A stretch of DNA of 64,000 bases from Capsaspora owczarzaki ATCC 30864 (lineage: Eukaryota; Opisthokonta; Filasterea). The notes below the pieces were generated by a model, which worked only from the letters and a program-made list of their open reading frames with translations, had not been told where the DNA came from and ran no database searches. The stretch covers positions 891,503 to 955,502 of the forward strand of contig NW_011887303.1 of NCBI RefSeq assembly GCF_000151315.2, in the 5' to 3' direction. A program made the translations under genes and the position numbers. The first letter of the stretch is position 1. Each line of letters starts with the position of its first letter. This document shows, piece by piece, positions 21,391 to 33,110 of this stretch.

Positions 21391-23324
21391 ATGACAGTCG
21401 CTGCAGAGTTGCTTCAGCTCGAGATCAGCTACGTCGGAGGCCTCAAGCACATGATAACGGTAAACACAAAAGCCCACTTCTGAGTTGTTGTTGTTTTTGC
21501 TCTGGATGTTGTTGTTGCGAAATCAACACACACCTATCATGCACACCAACTTGTCGCATCTTGCTTGCTTGACGTGTCCAGAAATTCTATGAACCACTGC
21601 AAAACGCGCTTCGAGCCGGAAATCCAATCCTGTCGGCGGACGACATGGACACGATCTTTGCTCGTGTCGAGCCCTTGTATAACTGCCATGCAGCGCAACT
21701 TGAAATGTTCATGACCGCGTTGAAACCGGCCATCGATGCATTGGCTCCGACCCGACCGCGCGCGGCCACACGCGATACTTCTCAATCGAGTACATCGCTT
21801 GCGACCACCTCCAGCTCATCCCTCAGCGCCACACGAGAGTCGTCAACGTCGCTCAACATTCCCACGTTTCCCAGCGCCGCGAGTAGCGACCCTTCTCCGA
21901 ATGGCAGTGCATGCCCATCGCCATCTGGATCGACGCTCGATTTGTCCAGTTCGACCTTGGATGTCAGCAAAGGCGGTATGCTTCAGCCTGACGACGTTGC
22001 AAACATGTTTCTATCGCTGGTAAGGATCGGCGTTATCGTTTCTTTGTTGGCTGTTTTTTTCCCCCTATTTTTTTTTTTTTTTTTTTTTTTTTTTGTGGAA
22101 ACAACGAACGCTCACCGACGTTGGCGACTTTGATAGTGGGGCAAGTCGGCAGAACGCTCGTTCTCGTCTTGTTACACCAAGTTTGTGAACAAGTACGGCG
22201 CAGCGTCGTTCACGCTGAAGCGATGCCTGCAAAAGAATGAAAAGTTCCGCGAAATGGTTGAGGTAAGCATGCCACCAAGCTTATCGCAGGTTTGAGCGTG
22301 TTGCCCGTGTCATGTCGTGATTCACCTTTGTGTGACCTTTCGTGTTTGCTTCAGAGCTCGTCCAACCGCTTCGAGAAACGGTACCTCCAGGACCTTCTCA
22401 TCACGCCAATTCAGCAAACGCCAAGATATGTCATGGTGCTGCAAGTACGTCCCTTCTGACAGAACGTGTCGAGTTTTTTTGGTTGAGAATCTTCCCAAGG
22501 TCCTGTTTTGCTCGCAAAACAAAAAAAACTAACCTGCAGCTGTGAAATTAGCGTCTTTCGGAAAAGTTCATCAAAGCAGGGCATCCCCCAAACGACGGCT
22601 TGGAACAGTCGATCGTGCTCATCAAGGAGGTCGCCAAGTATATTGATGCCAAGAAGGGTGAGGCCGAGGCCATTGAGCAAGTCGCCGTTCTCGAGAAGCA
22701 GATTGGCAATATCTGGGTATGTCACGAACGCCTCTCCGCCCCTCCCCCTCTTGCTTGTTGCTTCTGTTCTGTTCGAAAATTGAGCTCATTTGGTTTCGTG
22801 ATGACTTGATTGGACGATTTTAATTCCTTGTTGCAGCCCCAATTTGTGCAGCCAGATCGAATGTATCTCGGAACGTTTGACGTCATGGAAGAGTACTTGA
22901 CGGACGAAGAGTCGAGCGGTAGCAGCTCGAACGGAAAGGCGCCGCCTCGCGCGGAGGAGCCCAAGACGTCGAAAGCAAGCTTGCGCAAAAAGTTGAACAG
23001 TACCATCGGCGGCAAAGTCGCTGCCGAATTTGTCACGGCTGCCGCATCCTCGCTCGGGTTAACCACGGGTGTGAATCGGCATCGCAGGCACTTGATTGTC
23101 TTGAACGATCTCATTCTCTGCGTCAAGGACTCGACATCCGTCTTCTCCAAAGACACCAAGTTTGAATGCACCTGGGCCTGTCCGCTGCATGTTTCTCGTG
23201 CCGAAGTGTTGACACAATGGCGTGGCAAGAACGTCTACGACAAGGGTATGCAATCCATTTGCCGTTGCCTTTTTGCAGCAAGTAATGTTGAATTCCGTTT
23301 CGCCTCTGATGGATTTTTCATTGC

Positions 23325-23355
<31 letters not shown>

Positions 23356-24408
23356 AGAATTCAAGGAAATCCAAACACTTCACGATGAGCTCGCGGGCAA
23401 AGTCACGATTGAACGCCGCGTGGCTGAGGCCGCCAATCGCATGATATCAGCCATGCCTTCCGAAACAAAGAAGGAGTGGGCCAAACTGGAGGCTGCCGAA
23501 GCGACTGCAAAGCTTCAAGCGCTTGAAAAGGATCTAGCCAAGGCGAAGGACCGACTAGACTTGCTCCTGCCGTCGCATTGTGTTGGCCTTGAGTACGACG
23601 ACGGAGCAGGAGTCAGGCGATATCGCACCTTCTTTTCGGAGGAGTCCATGCGAAAACAGTTCATGGACGTTGTTCTCCCTCTCAAAGAGCGAGCAGGTAT
23701 GGCTGTTTTTGTGGTCGGTGATGCTGTTGGAGGTGTTTGTCGTTATCTTGCGACCGTACTGACTTCTGTGGTTCCGTTCTTGCCACACGCGCGCAGTCAA
23801 ACGATGGGTCAAGCGCAAGAACTCCATCTCCAATCCCGCAGCCGCAGGTCTCCCAACGCATGATTTGGTTAGTTTGATACTTTTTCTGCCATGCGTTTGG
23901 CTGTTGTGCTTGTTGTGCATGAACTTGATCGCTCAAATGGTTTTTTTTTGTCTTCTGCCTCTCTAGGGCGAGTTTCCGTCCGTTACTGGTCGACTGCATC
24001 TCACTCTGGTCGAGGCCGAGAACTTGGCCGCAAAAGATGTGGGGGGCAAAAGCGACCCTTACTGCACTGTCAAGCTGGACGATCGGCTTCAGTTCAAGGT
24101 AATCAACGGAGGCGAGAAGCGGGGGTTAGAGTCATTCGCGGTGCTGACAATGATTGTTGTAATCCTTCAAACAGACCAAGCACATTAACAAAACGCTCGA
24201 GCCAGTTTGGAATGCCGATTTCATGTGCGATGTGAAAGACTCGTATATTATGGAACTCGATGTGTTTGACCACGACCGGTTTGGCAAGGATGAACTGTGC
24301 GGAAGTGTGGCGTTCCCCTTATCCCGGCTGCCACAGGGCGTCGAAAACGATGTTTGGCTTTCCTTGGCACCGAAAGGTCGCATTCATGTTGTGATCAAAC
24401 TCGAGTAA
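21391..24408 (+). CDS. Rho guanine-nucleotide exchange factor with DH, PH and C2 domains
   Basis: Ten exons: 21391-21459, 21582-22019, 22137-22262, 22355-22444, 22552-22716, 22837-23245, 23358-23696, 23797-23867, 23967-24098 and 24175-24408; 690 residues, phases consistent. The DH domain starts near residue 3 (AELLQLEISYVGGLKHM), is interrupted by a Ser-rich insert, then has SFSSCYTKFVNKYG and the hallmark LLITPIQQTPRYVMVLQ. The PH domain follows (RRHLIVLNDLILCVKD), then a short coiled coil (KLEAAEATAKLQALEKDLAK). The C-terminal C2 domain reads LTLVEAENLAAKDVGGKSDP with Ca-ligand aspartates and DVFDHDRFGKDELCG. The DH-PH-C2 order recalls BCR/ABR, but there is no RhoGAP domain. The start is uncertain: the chosen ATG sits inside an acceptor-like TTATGACAG, so upstream exons are possible. 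Confidence 0.85.
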
Positions 24409-24628
24409 CGCTGCCGATGCGACGGTTTATCACCACCTGTTGTGGGGCTGTGTAATCGACTTGAGATTTCTATTTACGTCGTTTGTTGTAAAAAGCGCTG
24501 CTTCGTGTTTGTTACTCCTTTTTCTAATTATTTGTAATTTTAAAAATTCGGAGCTATGACAGCGTAAAACTCAATCGTTTTGCAGCTCATGTTTCGCGCT
24601 CTTCGAAAATTGCGCTGCTCTTGCTTGC

Positions 24629-26305
24629 TCACTGCCAGAACGCCGCCATGAACTGAGCAACACAGTCACCCATCGTCTCCAAGCGGTAGCCACCCTCCTG
24701 AATGACCAAAGTCGGCAGGTTCACAAGCTCTGCCCGGACGGTCTCACCCACAGCCTTGTACATTGGCGCCACGAGCTTGAAGGTGCCCATCGGGTCATTC
24801 TGAAAACCACCACGACGAGTGAACGACATGGAGAAGTTAGAAATACAAAAGAGAAAAAGCCAAAATCCCTCAAGTACCCCAAAAAAAATTGTCGCAATCG
24901 TCACTCTAATTTCGATCAATCTGTACCCGTTTTGGGGCGACATACCAGCTGCGTATCCACGCCCAAGCTCACGACGAGAATGGTGGGGCCGAAGGCGGAA
25001 ATGGCCTTGACAGCCTTCTTCAGCGCCTCCTGATAGGGCACCTCCCCGCTGAACAGAGGAAGCGGCAGATTGAGAGCCTGATTGTGCTCTCCGACCTCCG
25101 AAGCGTAGCCAGAGTAGTACGGGAACTCTGCATCGGGGTCGCCGTGAATGGACACGTACTGAACCGCCGGATCATGGAAGAAAATGTCCTGGGTGCCGTT
25201 TCCATGGTGGTAGTCGATATCCAAGATGGAGATGCGAGCATGCCCGAGCGTTTTGAGGTGAGCGACCTGCAATGAGGAGCGAGAGTGCAAAGTGAGAGAG
25301 CACCATTCAAACGTCATAAACCAACAAATACACGCAACAACAAAATTCGAAAAAGCGACGTACAGCAATCGCAGCGTTGTTCAAATAGCAGTAGCCACCA
25401 TAGTAATCGGCTCCGGCGTGATGGCCCGGAGGACGGCAGAGCGCGTAGACGGTCGGGGCAGCCTCGCCAGCAGTGCGCGCATTGTTCTGCTCGTTCAGCA
25501 GATCAGCGCCAGTCAGCGCGACATGAGCTCCGCAACGCACCGCAGCATCATACGTCGCCGGCTGTCGTTGGGGGATTTGTTTTTGTTGTGATGATGTGAT
25601 GTTGTGATGTTGTTGTTTCCATCGCAATAAGTGAGTTGCAAATCACACAAACTCAGACAGCACAGTTTGGGAGCGAGACGATCGCCAATCGTCACTGCCA
25701 TCATCATCTTCGTTGCATCCAACTCACCATGATGGGAGTGTAAGTGTCAAAGCAGTAGTGGCCTGCATGGAGGGACTTGCACTTGGGCAGCTGGTGCCGC
25801 GGGCCGAACGTAAAGACGTCGGGGATCAGGCCGTGCTCGACCGTCTTGTCGTCGTTGAAGCGCAGCTTGCGGAACTCGGCGTAGTTGGACCAGGCGACTT
25901 CGAGCCACTCGAGGTACGCTGCATCGTGCACGGCGAGCAGGTGCTCCTTGCCATAGTGCTCGCTGCGCGGCGCAACCAGAGCAAGGCGATCGCCGAACGT
26001 CGCCTTGAGGCTCGTCAGGATCTGATCAAGCAAACACGATGACATGCAATGACAGATGGATGAATAAGCGCACGTTGAACGAAAAGTGGGGGAAAACGGT
26101 TGACAGGTTGAGGTCGAATCCCGGTAGCTCAGAGCCAAACCCCTTCGAGCGTCTCGAGATGAGATTCAGCCATCGAGTTTGTGTGTTCTACCTTCTCAGT
26201 GCGGATGGGCTTTTCGACGTGCTTCTCCCAGCCGGTGGCAGCGTAGAACTCGACCGGCGGTGCGTGCTGAGCGTTTGTCTCGTCGTAAACGCAAACAAAG
26301 GACAT
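24629..26305 (-). CDS. Acetylpolyamine amidohydrolase / histone deacetylase-like enzyme
   Basis: Exons 26192-26305, 25728-26021, 25364-25561, 24946-25266 and 24629-24799 give 365 residues. It belongs to the arginase-deacetylase fold and removes acetyl groups from polyamines or proteins using one zinc ion. The catalytic block RPPGHHAGADYYGGYCYLNN carries the two active-site His, and the zinc ligands appear in ILDIDYHHGNGTQDIF (Asp and His); a later SLGVDTQLNDPMG holds the third Asp. The PPGHHAG-YYGGYCYLNNAAIA wording is closer to acetylpolyamine amidohydrolases than to class I HDACs. There is no long N-terminal regulatory part. Its 3' end is 220 bp from the convergent RhoGEF end. Confidence 0.88.
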
Positions 26306-26510
26306 TTTCGTTGGGTGATAAAGAAAAAAGGACTGAAACTGAAACTCAGAGAAGGAAATGGGGAAAAACAAAACGGGGAAAAATAAGGGATAAAATGATC
26401 ACTCCTGCCGCAGTCCAGGAGGAGGGGGAATAGTGGATCGAGTGAAATTGAGATTAAGCCTAATGTACAATACGATCAAACATGCGGCGGGGTTGCTCTG
26501 GCTGGCTGGC

Positions 26511-27932
26511 TCAAGCCGAAGAGAGATTTCCATCCGACACGGCTCGATGCTCCTTTGGTGCATACTTGAGGAGCTCGGCAAGGCGCGTGCGCGGCGCAGG
26601 ATGGTCGGAGAGCATGAAGAGTGTGCGGTGCGATTCAAGAATGGGGTCGGTCGCTTCGGCAAGGGCAGTCATGACCCGGATTCCACCCGCGGCATATCCC
26701 GCTTTTGCAGCATCGCGATCGGCGTTGAGCTCGAGCCGCCGTCCATACGCCATGGAAAGCATGTGCGCAAAAGGCGCGCTGGCGACACCAACGCCGAGGG
26801 CGAGTGGAAGGCGAACGCCATACGATCGACGCAGAGTCAGTGGGAGCAGCACAAGCATGCAAATCATCATCGAGTCAGACATCCAGCGCTTGAGCGTATC
26901 TAGACCAGAAAAAGCAAAAGCGGGATGCGTCAGAATTTTTCACTGTACAACTCGTTGCGATCAGCAGCGTTTCTGGTTGGTTAGGGAGGCCAACATACCC
27001 TCGCTGCGAATATGCGCCAGCTCGTGAGCAATCACAAACTGCTCCTGTGGTGCCAATGTCAACGGTGGGTACTGTTGCAGCTTGCTGGCGCTCTCGCGGA
27101 AATCGTTGTGAGGGACAACCAGCACGCGATCGCCCTTGCGGCTACCTGCAGGCACAACAGACTCGTACATGCGCGCAGCAATAGCCAAATCTTGCTCATG
27201 GGCATTGGCGTTGAATCGCTCCGGGAATGCGCGAGGCAGGACGAGCAGCGCACTTGTCCTCGGATTTAACCGAGTGCCTGTTTTTGCAGCGAGACAAGAG
27301 GGAAATTCCACAAATGTCAGAAAAAGCAGCATTGATCAATAGTATGTGTGTTTCATTCGACCAGCGGCGACGGAAGGAGGTGCTCGTTGTGTTGATCTCA
27401 ACCAACTCAGTTTGTTTGTGAAGCGTTGTACCTGAGCTCGCTGGCATGGAAGGCTTGTTTGCGACGACAACCTTGATGCGATCCATGTCCATGCCCATTG
27501 CAGTTCCGATTCGGTGGATTTGCGCGAGGTATGCTGGATGGAGTGGAACATCGTTGGCGACTCTGAGCAAACGAGACGAATTTGTTTTGTGAGCTTCTTT
27601 ACTCTCTTTGCCAGCGATTACGATTTTCAGCAATGTTCGTAACAAACGATGCCCATGTTTGCATGTTATTGCGATAAAGTAGCACGCGAGTATGGCGCTG
27701 ACGATACAGTAGCAAAGCAAAGCCATACTCTAACGCCACTCCCCAAGCCCCATCCTAACCCTCTCTCACCCCGGACTCCTCCTCCTCCTCCACCCAACCA
27801 CACTCACTGGGCAGCGAGCGCTTGCTCGACTTGACGCTCGAGATACGGCGCTCCGAAGAACGCAGTGCCGCCAATGCACGCGCCAAGCACGGTGGCGCGC
27901 ATGACAAACTGCGGCAATGGTCCTGCAGCCAT
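26511..27932 (-). CDS. TMEM177-like membrane protein with intact M48-type HExxH zinc site
   Basis: Exons 27808-27932, 27432-27562, 26999-27277 and 26511-26899 give 307 residues, close to the 311 of human TMEM177. An N-terminal hydrophobic segment (ATVLGACIGGTAFFGAPYL) is followed by PPLTLAPQEQFVIAHELAHI, two further hydrophobic stretches, then RLELNADRDAAKAGYAAGGI. HELAH plus the downstream ELNAD gives the complete zinc-ligand set of an M48 peptidase (compare OMA1). The length, the LAPQEQF-AHELAHIRS context and the AAYACGG-like segment match TMEM177, a mitochondrial inner-membrane protein that stabilises COX20 and lacks the motif in humans. The mitochondrial location is inferred from the family. 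Confidence 0.72.
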
Positions 27933-28103
27933 TGTGTGTGTTTCAAGCAAAGTAGTGATGGTGAAAACGACTGAGCTCTGAGCCATTTTTCGGTTGGAGT
28001 AAATCTCAGTCCGGCGTATGTGTGTGTGTGTGTGTGTGCTTTGCAATCTTACTTTTGTGTCAGTCTTCATTTCTGAGAACGTTTGAACAAAACAAACCAG
28101 AAC
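27933..28103. promoter_or_regulatory. 170-bp divergent region between TMEM177-like and PRMT genes
   Basis: The two ATGs face away from each other with only 171 bp between, including a GT dinucleotide run at about 28017-28037. A shared bidirectional promoter is inferred from spacing alone; no defined element is seen. Confidence 0.4.
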
Positions 28104-29706
<1,603 letters not shown>

Positions 29707-29799
29707 TGCACTGAAGCGAGAAAATAAAAAAACCAGTGTGTATTTGGTGGCCATAAACTCGCAACTCATATGACTGATTCATGCAACCCGTCCGCTGCT

Positions 29800-30630
29800 T
29801 TATTGCGACAAGGTTTGGGAAAGCCCGCGCTCACGAAGCCGTTGGAACGCCCGTGCCTTCTTTGCGTTGATCTCTTCTTGTGAACAAATGCGCCTGGGCA
29901 GCGCAGAGGAAGCCGAGCTGCTAGAAGTCGCGTTGGTTGATCGTGAGCTCGGCGGACGGGTGCTTGCTCGTTGCGGTGCGTTGCTGGCCGTCCGCGTGGT
30001 TGTGCAAGTGGATGAGGCACTCGGATTGCGCGCGTGAGCGAAAGCAGATGTCGGCGGCTTGTGCGCGGTCGCCGCGGGCGCAGCTGAAGAAGCAAACACA
30101 CCCGTTGAGCTCGCGGATTTTACGGGAAGATACACAGCAGCTGCCGCTCGTGGAGGCATCGATTGCGACATAATTTCCACCTGGTCGATTGCCAAGGCCA
30201 GTTCCGGCGTCAGCTGGAACCCGTCGTCATTCTCTTCATCGCCAAACGCCTGATTGTCGGCGGCGTTTGGACTGGTGCTGTCATCAGAAAGCATGTCGTC
30301 CGTTTCGAGCTCGGCGAGCTGCTGCTGCGAAAACTCAAAGTCGCAGCCGGAATCCATCAGCATGGCAGAGCTCGCTTCGGAAAGGCTGGGCTGAGGAGTT
30401 TCCACCACGGACGACGATGATGATGCGGGGATCACTACCAAAGTCGCGCGCGATCCTCCCGATGTGTGCTGCTGCTGCGATGACTGTATTAACTGCTTGA
30501 CGCTCATGACCAAGTCGGAATTGACCGGAAGCACAGCACGAGCTCGAGATGACGACTTGATGCCGGTTCTGCCACACCATCACGCACCCAACAACATAGT
30601 TTCATGCATGAGACGGATGGCACTTCCACG

Positions 30631-30661
<31 letters not shown>

Positions 30662-32425
30662 ATTGTTTACTTACGATGTACGAGCCCGGCGCAGTGATGG
30701 ACTCGGAACTAAGGCCGCAGCTGCCGCAAGGGAAGCCGCTCGGCGAGGAGTCCTGTTGGCGCGAGGAGAAACCACTGCTGCGGCTGTCGTGGCTGGTGGT
30801 CTCGCGGACGAGGCGCCATCCGCAGGCTCGGCTGAAGGAAGAAGTGGTGCAGACCAAAGCTGCAATAGCGATCCTTCCTCGGAACAGCTGTCGGGCAGCG
30901 ACGCCGAGAAGGAAAATGCAGAGGGCGACTCGGTAAGATCTGGCATTTTGTTGATTCTTGTCGAGCGTGGCGTGTCGAGACTGCCGCCGCGAATGGCAGG
31001 GGGTGACAATCCATGAATAGCAGATGTAGACAGGGACGAAGAGGCACCGTGAAGCAGGGACATCATGGTTTCCAATTCGCTCGAACGGACGGCGGGGAGC
31101 GACGTGTCCGTTTGTAGCCTGGACGAGGATCGCTGAGCTGGCGTCCGTGGCGACATGGGTGAAGACGACGATTTGGATGCCCGACTGGCATTTGGCGTTG
31201 CTGGACATGCGGCTGGCTGCTGTTGGATTGCTTGGCGAGATTGCTTGACCGGGGTCGTGCGCCGCTCCCGCTCCTTTGACGGTCGAACAGTCAGGTCGGC
31301 GGCAGACGTTGGTTGGCAATCGCCACTCGCAAAAGAGGTAACGGTGGAGAGTCGCTCCAAAGCCGAGGCTGTGTAGACTCCTCCGACTCGAGGTGCCGTC
31401 GCAAAAGAGCTCTGCCACTCCACGACTCCGTTACCATCCTCGTCGTCGTCGTCGTCATCCAGATCCATGCCACTTCCTCCAGTCGCGTCGATTCGCCTGC
31501 GTTTGGAGAACGGGAGGTCTCGCGTGCTCCTGGCACGCTGCAAGAGGCGAGGCTGGATTTTGGGCTTGAATACCTCCAGTGATTCGGCGCGGGTGCTCAA
31601 GGACTCTGGTTGGTCTAGAGCCAATAGGGCGCGATCTCTCAACTGCTGTTGCGCTGTCACAAACAGCGGAGACCGTTCGGAAGGAGCGTTTGCCACAACC
31701 AGATTCGGTGCTGGAGCCGCCGCTGCGAGCACTGAACGAACGTCCGCTGCCTGCTGCTCACGGGTTGGTGCATCGAGCACAATCAGATCCGGCAAGTGCT
31801 TGGTGCTCCTGCTATCACTGCTACTTTCCAAAGCTGCACCCGAAGGCGGAGCGACGCTCGGATTGATGGGCAACAGTTGGCGCTTCGTTTGAGGCTTGGA
31901 AAACGACGAATCGTGCAATACCGAAGATGCAGCAATTGCGACGCTGTTTTGCACACTTGATTCGACTGCTGCCTGTCGGCGTGCAGCGGGTGACTTGCTC
32001 GACAATGCAAGGAAGGACGTCTTGCTCCCAGCGGCGTCGATGACGGGACCCGCCGAGAACGACAGCAGAGGATTTCCACCTCTCCGCGGCGATTCGTGAG
32101 GGAAGCCCAGCGTTGCCACTTCGTCATTCTGCGGCTCGGCGGCAGCTGGTCGCGCTGTGCTGGTCGTGGCGGAGGACTGAACAAAGTAGTGCGCAATGGA
32201 TGTTCCAGCAGGAAGCGCAGCAGCGGCTGCCCCTTTGCCTGCACCGAGCGGTTTCCCAAAAGAAAGAAAGCACAGCAGTAAGCGACATGTTGGGGTATCA
32301 CAGACGTGGGGGTGGGGGCACCAGAGAACGAAAGCGGCCAAGAAAAAAAAAATGGCGCAGGCAAGAGCAAGCCATTGAAGCGAGAGGGAGCGAGAGAGCG
32401 GGAGAGCGGACGCCCATTCAACCAA
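29800..32425 (-). CDS. Disordered Ser/Ala-rich protein with a possible RPA32-binding C-terminal motif
   Basis: Two exons join cleanly in phase 2: the long 5' exon ends at 30675 (donor GTAAGT) and the last exon is 29800-30568. The 5' limit is uncertain. The frame is open to 32425, but the upstream part (very hydrophobic or Cys-rich) looks like UTR or intron, and an acceptor-like CGGTGCAG sits near 32248. The protein is rich in Ser, Ala, Pro and Thr, with acidic patches (SGMDLDDDDDDEDG; DEENDDGFQLTPELALAID) and many SP/TP sites, suggesting a regulated nuclear protein. The C-terminus reads RRICSQEEINAKKARAFQRL, resembling the RPA32-binding helix of SMARCAL1, TIPIN, ETAA1 and UNG2. The family is not identified. 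Confidence 0.55.
30632..30658. repeat. Poly(A) run in intron
   Basis: About 27 A residues, lying within the intron of the Ser/Ala-rich gene; on its coding strand this is poly(T). Confidence 0.9.
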
Positions 32426-32574
32426 GTGCCATCACACACGCATAGACGAATACTCTGCCTCTAGCGTGGCTGCGACTGACGAGCGACGGCTGAACAGCTA
32501 GCAAACACAACGCAGCAAAGTGGCGCGAAATGGCTCAAAAATGTGAAACCGTTTCACTCAAAACGCATTCGCGC

Positions 32575-32608
<34 letters not shown>

Positions 32609-33110
32609 GCTGGCTCGCGATGATGATGATGCGCTACAGTGTGGAGGTGAGGATTGGGTGGTTTGATGGGGGGGGGTTAATGGCATGGAAGCGGAGGATG
32701 GCCGTACCGAGAGAGCGGCGCCGTGTGCTCATTGTTCAAAGAAAACCAAAAAACAAAAAAAACGAATGGGAACAGCATAGGAAACAAAACCGTTCAAGCT
32801 GAAAAGGTCTCGAAGCAAGATGGAGCAAGGAAAGACCAACAACCACTGAAACAAGATGGAAACTGAATGGAAGGGGGTTTTGTATTGATGTGGGTGCACT
32901 TGGAACAAATGCACTCAACATGCTTCTTTCAACTCAACAATGTTTTCAAATCAACAACGGGCATACACAAGGCCTTTTTTATCAACGGGAGCAGCGGAGG
33001 GAAAGGGGAGTGGGGTAGAGCGAGATGGGGAAGTGACAAGAAGGGAGGGGGAAAAGAGTTGAAAAAACCAACAACACATCACCACGAGCACAAGCACGAG
33101 CGATGTCAGT
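32426..33110. other. Spacer with (CTG)n repeat
   Basis: About 685 bp between the Ser/Ala-rich gene's 5' end and the alpha-tubulin stop, so it holds the former's promoter and the tubulin 3' UTR. It has a (CTG)8-type run at about 32577-32603, a G run at 32671, and A-rich purine stretches. No gene is seen. Confidence 0.5.

Noticed and set aside
22810-23388. A separate gene inside the RhoGEF locus
   Set aside because: It is the PH-domain exon of the RhoGEF with its flanking introns; the frame joins neighbours cleanly.
32196-32425. The hydrophobic N-terminal part of the Ser/Ala-rich protein as a transmembrane domain
   Set aside because: Its sequence is the reverse complement of purine-rich non-coding-like DNA, with an acceptor-like site just downstream, so it is more likely 5' UTR or intron.
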